Source: Mesorhizobium prunaredense
GTDB taxonomy: Bacteria; Pseudomonadota; Alphaproteobacteria; Rhizobiales; Rhizobiaceae
Assembly: GCF_900156895.1 (NCBI RefSeq)
Contig: NZ_FTPD01000023.1
Coordinates: 254,892 to 318,891 of the forward strand
Reading direction: 5' to 3'
Length of the DNA stretch: 64,000 nt
Part shown: positions 1 to 8,471 of the stretch, piece after piece
Numbering within the stretch: position 1 is the stretch's first letter
Layout: the number at the start of each line of letters is the position of its first letter
Notes under the pieces: model-generated
Told to the model about the DNA's origin: nothing
What the model saw: the letters and a program-made list of their open reading frames with translations, nothing else
Database searches by the model: none
Translations under genes and position numbers: made by a program

Positions 1-8
1 GGTCAATC

Positions 9-470
9 ATGCTGTACATTCTTGCACTTCTGATCGGCGTCGTTGCCGGCCTTCGCGCCATGACCGCGCCTGCCGCCGTCGCCTGGGGCGGCTGGGTCGG
101 CTGGCTGCCGGTCGCCGGAACCTGGGCCAGCTTCATGGGCCACTGGATCGCCGTCGGCATCTTCACCATCCTGGCCATTGCCGAATTGGTCACCGACCAG
201 TTGCCATCGACGCCGAGCCGCAAGGTGCCGCAGCAGTTTGGCGCGCGCATCATCGTGGGCGCCTTCACCGGCGCGGTGATCGGCGCGACCGGCGGCGCCA
301 CCGTCGGTGGCCTGATCGCCGGCGCCATCGGCGCGGTTATCGGCACGCTGGGCGGCGCCGAGCTGCGCAAACGCCTGGCGCTGGCTTTCGGCAAAGACCA
401 GCCCGCCGCCCTCATCGAGGACGCGGTGGCGATCATTGGCGGTCTGCTGATCGTGGCGGCCGTGGCATGA
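9..470 (+). CDS. DUF4126 family small membrane protein
   Basis: This 153-residue protein is almost entirely hydrophobic and Gly/Ala-rich, with four to five predicted membrane segments. The Gly-rich stretch at about residues 75-115 and the conserved LxTDQLPxTPSRxxPxQ loop at about residues 60-76 match the DUF4126 family of inner-membrane proteins, whose function is unknown. The ATG at 9 lies close to the window edge, so any upstream partner cannot be seen. Its stop overlaps the start of the next gene (ATGA), which suggests translational coupling with the flavoprotein that follows. Confidence 0.8.
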   Translation: MLYILALLIGVVAGLRAMTAPAAVAWGGWVGWLPVAGTWASFMGHWIAVGIFTILAIAELVTDQLPSTPSRKVPQQFGARIIVGAFTGAVIGATGGATVGGLIAGAIGAVIGTLGGAELRKRLALAFGKDQPAALIEDAVAIIGGLLIVAAVA

Positions 471-1843
471 CGGCAAAGACATTCGACGCCATCATCATCG
501 GCGCCGGACAGGCCGGCCCGCCGCTCGCCGGTCGGCTGACGGCGGCTGGCATGAGCGTGGCGCTGATCGAGCGAAAGCTGGTCGGCGGTACCTGCGTCAA
601 CACCGGCTGCATGCCGACCAAGGCCATGGTGGCCAGCGCCTATGCCGCGCATCTCGCCCGCCGCGCCGCCGACTACGGCGTGACGCTCTCCGGCCCGGTC
701 GGCGTCGACTACACGGCGATCAAGGCGCGCAAGGACAAGGTGTCGAACGACGCCCGCGGCAACCTCGAAAGCTGGATTGCCGGCATGGACAGATGCACGC
801 TCTATCGCGGCCATGCACGCTTCGAATCCGCCAACACCGTGCGCGTCGGCGACGACCTGCTGAGCGCCGAAAAAATATTCCTCAACACCGGCGGCCGTGC
901 CTCGGTGCCTGACCTGCCGGGCGTCGACGACATTTCGTTCCTGACCAACGCGTCGATGATGGATCTCGACGTGCTGCCGCGCCACCTCGTCGTCATCGGC
1001 GGCAGCTACATCTCACTCGAATTCGCGCAGATGTTCCGCCGTTTCGGTTCACAGGTCACGGTGATCGAAAAGAGCCCGCGGCTGATCGGCCGCGAGGACG
1101 AGGATGTCTCGGCCGCCATCCTGTCCATCCTGGTGAACGAAGACATCACGGTTCATCTCGGCGCCGGCGACATCAGCTTTGCCAGAAAGGGCAACGACAT
1201 TGCCGTGACTTTTTCTGCCGGCAAAGCGCCGGCGATCGGCTCGCATGTGCTGCTGGCAGTAGGCCGGACGCCCAACACCGACGATCTCGGCCTCGACAAG
1301 GCCGGCGTCGAGGTCGACAAACGCGGCTTCATTGTCGTCGACGACCAGCTGCGCACCAGCGTGCCCGGCATCTGGGCGATGGGCGACTGCAACGGCAAGG
1401 GCGCCTTCACGCACACCTCCTACAATGACTACGAGATCGTCGCCGCCAATCTGCTCGACAACGACCCGCGCAGGGTGAGCGACCGCATCGAGGCCTATGC
1501 GCTCTATACCGACCCGCCGCTCGGCCGCTGCGGCATGACCGAGGCAGCGGTAAGAAAGTCCGGCCGCCGCGCGCTGGTCGGCCAGCGGCCGATGACCCGC
1601 GTCGGCCGCGCCGTCGAGAAAGGCGAGACGCAAGGTTTCATGAGGATCCTGGCCGATGCCGACACCAACGAAATCCTCGGCTGTTCGGTGCTCGGCCCCG
1701 GCGGCGACGAGGCGATACACTGCGTGCTCGATCTGATGTACGCCAAGGCGCCGATCAGCACGCTCGCGCGCGCCATGCACATCCACCCCAACGTCTCGGA
1801 ACTTCTGCCCACCATCGCCCAGGAGTTGAAGCCGCTGGCATAG
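467..1843 (+). CDS. Class I pyridine nucleotide-disulfide oxidoreductase (mercuric reductase/lipoamide dehydrogenase-like)
   Basis: The 458-residue flavoprotein has an N-terminal FAD-binding GAGQAG motif (residues 12-17), the redox-active disulfide CVNTGC (Cys43 and Cys48), a second NAD(P)H-binding Rossmann motif near residue 178, a TxxxxAMGDCN FAD motif near residue 300 and a C-terminal dimerisation domain with HPNVSE (His440, Glu445), the usual catalytic dyad. It lacks the N-terminal metal-binding domain and the C-terminal vicinal cysteines of true MerA, so mercury reduction is not supported. It is probably a general dithiol or NAD(P)H oxidoreductase. It overlaps the DUF4126 gene by 4 nt, implying co-translation. 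Confidence 0.85.
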   Translation: MTAKTFDAIIIGAGQAGPPLAGRLTAAGMSVALIERKLVGGTCVNTGCMPTKAMVASAYAAHLARRAADYGVTLSGPVGVDYTAIKARKDKVSNDARGNLESWIAGMDRCTLYRGHARFESANTVRVGDDLLSAEKIFLNTGGRASVPDLPGVDDISFLTNASMMDLDVLPRHLVVIGGSYISLEFAQMFRRFGSQVTVIEKSPRLIGREDEDVSAAILSILVNEDITVHLGAGDISFARKGNDIAVTFSAGKAPAIGSHVLLAVGRTPNTDDLGLDKAGVEVDKRGFIVVDDQLRTSVPGIWAMGDCNGKGAFTHTSYNDYEIVAANLLDNDPRRVSDRIEAYALYTDPPLGRCGMTEAAVRKSGRRALVGQRPMTRVGRAVEKGETQGFMRILADADTNEILGCSVLGPGGDEAIHCVLDLMYAKAPISTLARAMHIHPNVSELLPTIAQELKPLA

Positions 1844-1971
1844 GCCGGGCAGGCGTTGGACCAGTATGTCCACCGCGCCCGGCCGAGCAGAGTCTTGCGC
1901 CCATAGCGTGAAAAGCTGGACCAATCGACAGCGTATCGACGAAAGGGCATGTGTTTTCCTGGAGGAATATC

Positions 1972-3027
1972 ATGCAGAAATCGATCGAGCGTATCGTCGG
2001 CGACAGCGAGGGCGTTTCCTACGAATTCCCAGTGCTCCGCTTTGACGGCAGCGACAAGGCGGCATCTTCGGCCTATCTGCAGGCCGCACTGCATGCCGGC
2101 GAACTGCCGGGCGTCGTCGCCATCGACGCGCTGATGCCGATGCTTGAAAAGGCCGAGGCCGAAGGCCGCATCAAGGGCAATATCACCGTCGTGCCGCAAG
2201 CCAATCCGATCGGTCGCGCCCAGTATCATTTCGGCGAGCACCAGGGCCGTTTTCACCTGGGCACGCGCACCAACTTCAACCGCGGCTTTCCGCTGCTGGC
2301 CGCGCCTGACCCGACGCTCTTGCCGGACGCCACGTCTGGCACGGCCGACCAGCGGCTGAAGACGCGGCTGCTGCTGCTGTCGATCGGCCACGACATCGTC
2401 CTCGACCTGCACTGCGACGACGAGGGCCTCGCCTACCTCTATGTCCACACCAGCCTGTGGCCGGCCATGGCGGATTGTGCGGCGGCCATGGGCGTCGATG
2501 CGGTGATCCTGTGGGATGAAGATACCGACGGCACCTTCGAAGGCGCCTCGATCACGCCGTATCTGAACCTCCCTGCCGATGTGGCGCGGTTCGACCGGCG
2601 CGTCGCCACCACGGTCGAGTATCGCGGCATACTCGATGTCGACGGCGCTCTGGCCGGCTCCGATGCCGAAGGGCTTTATCGGCTGCTGGTGGCGCGCGGC
2701 GTGATCCTGGACCAGGCCCTTTCCACGCCCGGCAGCTTTACCGGTGTCGTCGCGCCGCTCGAAAACATCGACATGATGCCGGCGCCGCGGGCGGGCGCGG
2801 TCCTTTATGACGTGAAGCCCGGCGACCGTGTGGCAAAAGGCGCGCTGCTCGCCACCATCGTCCATGCGCCGGGTGAAGCCGGCGGCCGCACCCAGGTTTT
2901 CGCGCCGCAGGCGGGCATCATCCTGACACGGCGTTCCCGGCGCATCATCCGCGCCGGCGAAGATCTGCTGAAGCTGGTCGGCGACAGCAAAAGCGCCGAT
3001 GCACGGTCGGGAACGCTGGAGGATTGA
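1972..3027 (+). CDS. Succinylglutamate desuccinylase/aspartoacylase family (M14-like) metalloprotein
   Basis: The 351-residue protein belongs to the AstE/aspartoacylase branch of zinc carboxypeptidase-like enzymes. The expected zinc ligands are present as His41-x-x-Glu44 (HAGE) and His147 (LDLHCDD), and NFNRGFP near residues 101-107 matches the substrate-binding arginine region. The C-terminal ~90 residues form a biotinyl-like beta domain common in this family. The ATG at 1972 is chosen because GGAGGAA lies about 5 nt upstream. The substrate cannot be told from sequence; deacylation of an N-acyl amino acid is the family function. The gene stands alone, upstream of the trp leader. Confidence 0.8.
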   Translation: MQKSIERIVGDSEGVSYEFPVLRFDGSDKAASSAYLQAALHAGELPGVVAIDALMPMLEKAEAEGRIKGNITVVPQANPIGRAQYHFGEHQGRFHLGTRTNFNRGFPLLAAPDPTLLPDATSGTADQRLKTRLLLLSIGHDIVLDLHCDDEGLAYLYVHTSLWPAMADCAAAMGVDAVILWDEDTDGTFEGASITPYLNLPADVARFDRRVATTVEYRGILDVDGALAGSDAEGLYRLLVARGVILDQALSTPGSFTGVVAPLENIDMMPAPRAGAVLYDVKPGDRVAKGALLATIVHAPGEAGGRTQVFAPQAGIILTRRSRRIIRAGEDLLKLVGDSKSADARSGTLED

Positions 3028-3134
3028 GGGCTCATGCCGTTCTCCATGCCCTCCCCCTTCTCCACCCCTTCATTGAATCCACCCTCCATTGAATCCAGTT
3101 GCGCGGCCGTGCAATCGCCGCTATTGGAATCGCC

Positions 3135-3179
3135 ATGAACATGCGCTTGATCAAGACCGTTTGGTGGTGGGCTCGCTGA
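3135..3179 (+). CDS. trpL: trp leader peptide (14 aa, three consecutive Trp codons)
   Basis: This short reading frame encodes MNMRLIKTVWWWAR, with three adjacent TGG codons just before the stop. It sits 144 nt upstream of trpE(G), followed by a terminator hairpin, which is the classic layout of ribosome-mediated attenuation. In Sinorhizobium meliloti a 14-residue leader of the same design (also ending WWWAR) is known, and its released RNA (rnTrpL) and peptide act in trans; whether that holds here is inference. The codon run, position and hairpin are seen directly. Confidence 0.9.
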   Translation: MNMRLIKTVWWWAR

Positions 3180-3218
3180 CAGCGGCCTGTTCGAACGCGT
3201 GCGCGTGAAAAATAGAAG

Positions 3219-3257
3219 GTGGCCGCAACGGAATGTCCGGGCGGCCATTTGTTTTTT
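3219..3257 (+). terminator. trp attenuator terminator
   Basis: A perfect 7-bp stem TGGCCGC...GCGGCCA (3220-3226 with 3241-3247) is followed by a T-rich run (3248-3257). It lies 40 nt after the trpL stop and 65 nt before trpE(G). This is the Rho-independent terminator expected to form when tryptophan is plentiful. The upstream segment around 3181-3207 (AGCGGCC...GCGCG) can offer competing pairings for an antiterminator. Confidence 0.85.
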
Positions 3258-3322
3258 AAAGCCATGCCCCGGGTCCGTTGCCCCAAGACGCTGAAATAGC
3301 CAAGACGCTGATGGAGACGGCA

Positions 3323-5530
3323 ATGACGACGAAAATTCTGGAGAACGGGGCGGAGCGCTTCGTCACGGCGGGTGGCGTGACGATTACCCGCGAGCGCCAT
3401 GACCGGCCTTACCAAGGCGCGATCGACGGCTATGTCGACGGGCTGAATTCACGCCGCGGCGCCGTGTTTTCGTCGAATTATGAATATCCCGGCCGCTATA
3501 CGCGCTGGGACACCGCCATCATCGACCCGCCGCTGGTGATCTCGGCGCGTGGCCGCGCCATGCGCATCGAGGCGCTGAACAGCCGTGGCGAGATGCTTCT
3601 GCCGGTGGTCGGCAAGGCGCTCGGCGGCCTTGACGACGTGACGATCGCCGAGACCTCGAAAAAACTCATCCGCCTCGATGTGGCCAAGCCCGCCCGGGTC
3701 TTCACCGAAGAACGTGTCTTCACCGAGGAAGAACGCAGCCGCGTTCCCTCCGTCTTCACCGTGCTGCGCGCCATCACCGCTCTGTTCAAGACGGAGGAAG
3801 ACGCCAATCTTGGCCTCTACGGCGCCTTCGGCTACGATCTCGCCTTCCAGTTCGATCCGGTCGACTACAAGCTCGAGCGCCAGCAAGGCCAGCGCGACCT
3901 CGTGCTGTTCCTGCCCGACGAGATTTTGGTCGTCGACCACTATTCGACCAAGGCCTGGACCGACCGCTACGATTATTCCAGCGATGGGTTTTCGACGGAG
4001 GGATTGCCGCGCGACGAAATCGTCGAGCCGTTCAAGACCGCCGACCGCATCCCGCCGCGCGGCGACCATGAGCCCGGCGAATATGCCAAGCTGGTGCGCA
4101 AGGCGATGGAGAGTTTCAAGCGCGGCGATCTGTTCGAGGTGGTGCCCGGCCAGATGTTCTACGAGCGCTGCGAGACACCGCCCTCCGACATCTCCCGCAA
4201 GCTGAAGACCATCAACCCCTCGCCCTATTCCTTCTTCATCAATCTCGGCGAGGGCGAATACCTGATCGGCGCCTCGCCCGAAATGTTCGTGCGCGTCAAC
4301 GGCCGCCGTGTCGAGACCTGCCCGATCTCCGGCACGATCAAGCGCGGCGGCGACGCCATTTCCGATAGCGAGCAGATCTTGAAATTGCTCAATTCGAAGA
4401 AGGACGAATCCGAGCTGACCATGTGCTCGGACGTCGACCGCAACGACAAGTCGAGGGTCTGCGACCCGGGCTCGGTGCGCGTCATCGGCCGCCGCCAGAT
4501 CGAGATGTATTCGCGGCTGATCCACACCGTCGACCATATCGAGGGGCGGCTGCGCGAAGGCATGGACGCCTTCGACGCGTTCTTGTCGCATGCCTGGGCG
4601 GTCACCGTCACCGGCGCGCCGAAATTATGGGCGATGCGCTTCATCGAGCAGAACGAAAAGAGCCCGCGCGCCTGGTATGGCGGGGCGATCGGCATGGTCA
4701 ATTTCAACGGTGACATGAACACCGGCATGACGCTTCGCACCATCCGCATCAAGGACGGCATCGCCGAGGTGCGCGCCGGCGCCACGCTGCTCTTCGACAG
4801 CATTCCCGAGGAAGAAGAAGCCGAAACCGAACTGAAGGCATCCGCCATGATCTCCGCCATCCGCGACGCCAAGACCGGCAATGCCGCCGACACCGAACGC
4901 GCCACCGCGCGCGTCGGCGACGGCGTCAACATCCTGCTGGTCGACCACGAGGACTCCTTCGTCCACACGCTGGCCAATTATTTCCGCCAGACCGGCGCCA
5001 ATGTCTCGACCGTGCGCACGCCTGTGCCGGACGAGGTCTTCGACCGGCTGAAACCCAATCTCGTCGTGCTGTCGCCCGGTCCCGGCACGCCGAAGGATTT
5101 TGATTGCGCCGCCACCATCAAGCGGGCGCGCGCGCGCGACCTGCCGATCTTCGGCGTCTGCCTCGGCCTGCAGGCGCTGGCCGAAGCCTATGGCGGAGAG
5201 CTGCGCCAGCTGCACGTGCCGATGCATGGCAAACCGTCGCGCATCCGCGTGTCGAAGCCGGGCATCATCTTTTCCGGCCTGCCCAAGGAGGTGACGGTCG
5301 GCCGCTATCACTCGATTTTCGCCGATCCGGTGCGGCTGCCCGACGGCTTCGTCGTCACGGCGGAGACGGAAGAAGGCGTCATCATGGCCTTCGAGCACAG
5401 CAAGGAGCCGATCGCCGCGGTGCAGTTCCACCCGGAATCGATCATGACGCTCGGCCACAATGCCGGCATGCGCATGATCGAGAACATCGTTGCGCATCTG
5501 CCGCGCAAGGCCAAGGAAAAGGCGGCTTAG
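3323..5530 (+). CDS. trpE: Anthranilate synthase, fused TrpE-TrpG
   Basis: This 735-residue protein makes anthranilate from chorismate and glutamine, the first step of tryptophan synthesis. The N-terminal ~510 residues are the TrpE chorismate-binding part (motifs include GTIKRGGDA, DRNDKSRVCDPG and YGGAIGM). The C-terminal ~200 residues are a class I glutamine amidotransferase with Cys613 (FGVCLGLQ), His703 and Glu705 (HPES). Fusion of the two subunits in one chain is typical of rhizobia. The ATG at 3323 is preferred over upstream in-frame starts because GGAGAC precedes it and the N-terminus matches rhizobial TrpE(G). It is regulated by the trpL attenuator upstream. Confidence 0.96.
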   Translation: MTTKILENGAERFVTAGGVTITRERHDRPYQGAIDGYVDGLNSRRGAVFSSNYEYPGRYTRWDTAIIDPPLVISARGRAMRIEALNSRGEMLLPVVGKALGGLDDVTIAETSKKLIRLDVAKPARVFTEERVFTEEERSRVPSVFTVLRAITALFKTEEDANLGLYGAFGYDLAFQFDPVDYKLERQQGQRDLVLFLPDEILVVDHYSTKAWTDRYDYSSDGFSTEGLPRDEIVEPFKTADRIPPRGDHEPGEYAKLVRKAMESFKRGDLFEVVPGQMFYERCETPPSDISRKLKTINPSPYSFFINLGEGEYLIGASPEMFVRVNGRRVETCPISGTIKRGGDAISDSEQILKLLNSKKDESELTMCSDVDRNDKSRVCDPGSVRVIGRRQIEMYSRLIHTVDHIEGRLREGMDAFDAFLSHAWAVTVTGAPKLWAMRFIEQNEKSPRAWYGGAIGMVNFNGDMNTGMTLRTIRIKDGIAEVRAGATLLFDSIPEEEEAETELKASAMISAIRDAKTGNAADTERATARVGDGVNILLVDHEDSFVHTLANYFRQTGANVSTVRTPVPDEVFDRLKPNLVVLSPGPGTPKDFDCAATIKRARARDLPIFGVCLGLQALAEAYGGELRQLHVPMHGKPSRIRVSKPGIIFSGLPKEVTVGRYHSIFADPVRLPDGFVVTAETEEGVIMAFEHSKEPIAAVQFHPESIMTLGHNAGMRMIENIVAHLPRKAKEKAA

Positions 5531-5591
5531 GGCGAGGAGTTTTCGTGTTGAGGTTTGCGCTCTACGTCGCCCAAAGAACCCGGCTTCCTCA

Positions 5592-6521
5592 ATGACAACA
5601 GCCGAAATCAAGGCGACCGCCAAGCGCAAGGTCGCCAGCCTCGCCTTCTGGTCGATCATCATCGCATTCGTCGTACTCGGCCTGAAGCTGGCCGCCTGGT
5701 ACGTCACCGGTTCCGTGGCGCTCTATTCGGACGCGCTGGAATCGATCGTCAACGTCATTGCCTCGGCCGCCGCCTACTGGGCGATCCAGGTCAGCCACAA
5801 GCCGGCCGACCAGGATCATCCGTTCGGCCATCACAAGGCCGAATATTTCTCGGCTGTCCTGGAAGGCGTGCTGATCGTGCTGGCAGCCCTTCTGATCCTC
5901 AACGAAGTGTGGTGGTCCTTGCGGCATCCCGTCCCGCTCGAACAGCCCTGGACCGGCCTCGCCATCAACGGCGTCGCGACGGTGATCAACGCCTTCTGGG
6001 CCTTGACGCTGATCCGTGCCGGCCGTGCCGAGAAGTCACCGGCACTGGTTGCCGACGGCAGGCACATCATGACCGACGTGGCGACCTCGGCCGGCGTGTT
6101 CATTGGCCTGGTCGGCGCCGTGCTGACCGGCTGGCAAGTCCTCGATCCCGCTCTCGCCGTCATCGTCGCGCTGAACATCCTGTGGCAGGGCTGGCACGTC
6201 ATCGGCTCGTCGATGAACGGTCTGATGGACCGCGCCGTCGACACGCAGGAGCACATGCGCATCCGCGACATCATCTCGGCCAATTGCAAAGGCGCGCTGG
6301 AAGTCCACGATCTGAAGACGCGGATTGCCGGCCGCGCCACCTTCATCGAGTTCCACCTGGTCGTCGACGCCGACATGTCGGTGGGCGCCAGCCACGTCAT
6401 CTGCGACCGCATCGAGGATTCGCTGAAGGCAGAAATCCCCTCGGTGCGCGTCACCATCCATGTCGAGCCCGATGACGAGGCAAAACTGCCCAAGGGCACG
6501 ACCGCCGTGCCGTTCGCGTGA
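5592..6521 (+). CDS. Cation diffusion facilitator family metal efflux transporter
   Basis: The 309-residue protein has about six membrane helices over residues 20-210 and a cytoplasmic C-terminal ferredoxin-like domain. Metal-site signatures are LYSDALESIVN in helix 2 and ADGRHIMTDVATS in helix 5, the usual Asp/His transport site. A DHPFGHHKAEYFSA stretch sits between helices 2 and 3, as in CDF/ZitB-type proteins. It would export a divalent cation (Zn, Fe, Mn or Co; not resolvable) in exchange for protons. It starts 62 nt after trpE(G) but is probably unrelated to tryptophan synthesis. Confidence 0.9.
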   Translation: MTTAEIKATAKRKVASLAFWSIIIAFVVLGLKLAAWYVTGSVALYSDALESIVNVIASAAAYWAIQVSHKPADQDHPFGHHKAEYFSAVLEGVLIVLAALLILNEVWWSLRHPVPLEQPWTGLAINGVATVINAFWALTLIRAGRAEKSPALVADGRHIMTDVATSAGVFIGLVGAVLTGWQVLDPALAVIVALNILWQGWHVIGSSMNGLMDRAVDTQEHMRIRDIISANCKGALEVHDLKTRIAGRATFIEFHLVVDADMSVGASHVICDRIEDSLKAEIPSVRVTIHVEPDDEAKLPKGTTAVPFA

Positions 6522-6538
6522 GGCGGCGATCACAGTAT

Positions 6539-6748
6539 CTAGGTCGGCCGCTCTAAAGCTGCCTCGACAAAGTCGTCGTCAAGCGGCCCAGTCACCTGGT
6601 CGAGCCAGCCCCAATCCTGCTCGAGCGGCTCGAGGACGACCGCTCGGCCTTGGCGGCGGATCGAAACCTCCTTGGTTTCGAAACGAAATTCCTTGGGCAG
6701 ACGCACCGCCTGCGAGCGGCCTGACCAGAACACCTTCGCCTTGTCCAT
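6539..6748 (-). CDS. VapB-like (AbrB/SpoVT fold) antitoxin, apparently without its toxin
   Basis: The 69-residue protein starts KAKVFWSGRSQAVRLPKEFRF, the swapped-hairpin AbrB-type DNA-binding N-terminus of VapB antitoxins, and ends in an acidic tail that would wrap a VapC toxin. A vapC gene is expected immediately downstream on the same strand, but only 17 nt separate this stop from the end of the convergent CDF gene. It is therefore an orphan antitoxin or a remnant of a toxin-antitoxin pair. The start at 6748 follows an AAAGGATG Shine-Dalgarno. Confidence 0.8.
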   Translation of the reverse strand: MDKAKVFWSGRSQAVRLPKEFRFETKEVSIRRQGRAVVLEPLEQDWGWLDQVTGPLDDDFVEAALERPT

Positions 6749-6774
6749 TTGGCATCCTTTCTGATCCGAAAATC

Positions 6775-7869
6775 TCAAGGCGCGCAGGCAGCCTGTGGCA
6801 TCGGCTCCAGCCGATAGACCTTGTCGTCGGATGCGGTCTCGCCGTCGGTCGCCTTCGAGCAGAGGTCGACGATCGGCAGGCTGCTGTTGGGGTTGGCCAG
6901 CATCATCGTGCCGTTGGCGCCGCGACGCAGAAGAATCTCCCTGGCCGCGATGTCGCAGGAAAAGTCGCTCGTCCTTCCGCTCGCCACACAGCGCCACTGG
7001 TCCGCTTCGCCGTCACAACTGTAACTCTGCGTGACCTTGGCGGCATTCTGGCGCGTGGTGACGGAAACGGCAATCTCGGCGCCACCAGGCCAGCTTGCCG
7101 GTTCGCCGTCCTTGGCGAAGGCGGCCAGTTCGATCGGGCCCCGGAAAACCCGGATGGTGTGGGTAAGCTGATCGGGATGCGAGCCGAGATGCGCGGCATC
7201 GTAGTCGCGCCCGTAGCAGAACGGCTGGTCCGGTTTCAGCCGCTCGCGCAGCGGTGTTCCCAGCGCCGGATCGACCGGATCGATGCGCGCGAATTCGGCC
7301 TTGCAGGTCTGCGCCGGCATGCGGTCGAGCCGGAAGCCGTCGTCTTCCGTGCCGAGTGCCTGCCTGGCAAACTCCTTTTCGCCCAGTTCATCCTCGGCGC
7401 CGGCATCGAGATAAAGGTTACGATGCACGCCGGAGACGATCAGCCGGCCTTTTTCGTCGACGTTCACCAAGGCCATGGTGCGGTCGCATTCCATGCCGCA
7501 ATGGATCTCGCCCGACTGCGGATCGTCCGTACCGCACCAACCGCCGACCCATTCAGGCCTCTTGGCGCCGCGCACCGTCGTCGCCAAAAAACCGTTGTAG
7601 CCGGATCGACCACTGCTCGGCTCCTCGTTCGGATGGCTGACCGGATCGCTGCCATAGTAGAAGAAAATCCGTCCCACCTTCTGGTTCGGGTGCACCCTGA
7701 GATGCGCGGCATCGTAGATACGCCCAAAACAGGCATCCTTGCCGTCCGGGCTGAGTTCGGTGAGCTCAGGCGTATCGTCGGCAAGGGCCGTGCTGGCGAC
7801 AGCGGCTAGCAAGGCGACAGCAAGTCCGGCGCCCACAATGGTCTTCCCCACAATGGTCTTCGATGTCAT
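6775..7869 (-). CDS. Secreted hypothetical protein with an internal duplication
   Basis: The 364-residue protein begins with a signal peptide (hydrophobic core at about residues 12-30, cleavage near ALA-DD). Two copies of a motif, CFGRIYDAAHLRVHPNQ (about residue 47) and CYGRDYDAAHLGSHPDQ (about residue 217), show that the mature protein is an internal tandem duplication of about 165 residues. Multiple cysteines (for example GWCGT, CGMECD, YSCDG) suggest periplasmic disulfides. I do not recognise a characterised family. It lies 26 nt upstream of the VapB-like gene on the same strand. Confidence 0.75.
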   Translation of the reverse strand: MTSKTIVGKTIVGAGLAVALLAAVASTALADDTPELTELSPDGKDACFGRIYDAAHLRVHPNQKVGRIFFYYGSDPVSHPNEEPSSGRSGYNGFLATTVRGAKRPEWVGGWCGTDDPQSGEIHCGMECDRTMALVNVDEKGRLIVSGVHRNLYLDAGAEDELGEKEFARQALGTEDDGFRLDRMPAQTCKAEFARIDPVDPALGTPLRERLKPDQPFCYGRDYDAAHLGSHPDQLTHTIRVFRGPIELAAFAKDGEPASWPGGAEIAVSVTTRQNAAKVTQSYSCDGEADQWRCVASGRTSDFSCDIAAREILLRRGANGTMMLANPNSSLPIVDLCSKATDGETASDDKVYRLEPMPQAACAP

Positions 7870-7961
7870 GTGCCCCTCTCGCCCGACCAGGACGTAACTT
7901 CAATTTATGCTAGGATCGAGGTCGAAGCCACGCAATTTGCGAGGACGTACTGGAGAACGAC

Positions 7962-8402
7962 ATGATGCGACGCCGCGATATTTTCCGCGTAGGCCTTGCC
8001 GGAGCCGCCGGTCTTCTCGGGCTGCGCCAGGTCAAGGCGGCGGCCGTGGAAGAGGAAAGGCAAAAGGTCGCCTATCACCTCAGCGACCTCGACAAGGTCG
8101 GCTTCGTTTTGGGCAATATCAAGAACCACTATGAGGGCAGCGGCGGCAAGGTCGACATCGTGCTGGTTGTGCACGGACCGGCACTCGCCGCCTTCAAGTC
8201 GAAGAGCGCGTCGGCTGCCATTTCCAGCCGTTTTGCCGGTCTAGTCCGCGACGGGCTGGCCCCGCATGCTTGCGCCAATACCATGCAGGGCATGGACGTT
8301 GCGCTCACCGATCTGCTCGACGGCTTCCATGCCGCCGAGACCGGCGGCGTCGTCAAGCTCGCCGAATTGCAGCGCCAGGGCTACGCCTATTTGCGGCCCT
8401 GA
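7962..8402 (+). CDS. DsrE/DsrF-like protein with Tat-type signal
   Basis: The 146-residue protein starts MMRRRDIFRVGLAGAAGLLGL, a twin-arginine type signal, followed by a DsrE-like alpha/beta domain (KVAYHLSDLDKVGFVLGNIKNHY, VDIVLVVHGPAL, CANTMQGM). DsrE-family proteins bind or relay sulfur or act in small redox complexes; this periplasmic version has Cys at about residue 106 in the position of the family's possible active cysteine. Function is inferred at family level only. It is followed after about 70 nt by an SDR gene on the same strand. Confidence 0.8.
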   Translation: MMRRRDIFRVGLAGAAGLLGLRQVKAAAVEEERQKVAYHLSDLDKVGFVLGNIKNHYEGSGGKVDIVLVVHGPALAAFKSKSASAAISSRFAGLVRDGLAPHACANTMQGMDVALTDLLDGFHAAETGGVVKLAELQRQGYAYLRP

Positions 8403-8471
8403 ACCTCTACGGACTTGAACATGAGCACGGCGAGGTCCTACGAAGAGCAGGAGAGTCCCGGAGGAATAGAC

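Noticed and set aside
467..1843. Mercury resistance operon
   Set aside because: The flavoprotein lacks the MerA C-terminal cysteines and metal-binding domain, and no merR/T/P gene is nearby.
1049..2865. Long minus-strand frames opposite the flavoprotein and AstE-like genes
   Set aside because: They are antisense shadows of high-GC genes with Arg/His/Ala-rich low-complexity products and no ribosome binding sites.
6460..7809. 449-codon plus-strand frame over the secreted duplicated-domain gene
   Set aside because: The minus-strand protein has a signal peptide and a clear internal duplication; the plus frame is a shadow.
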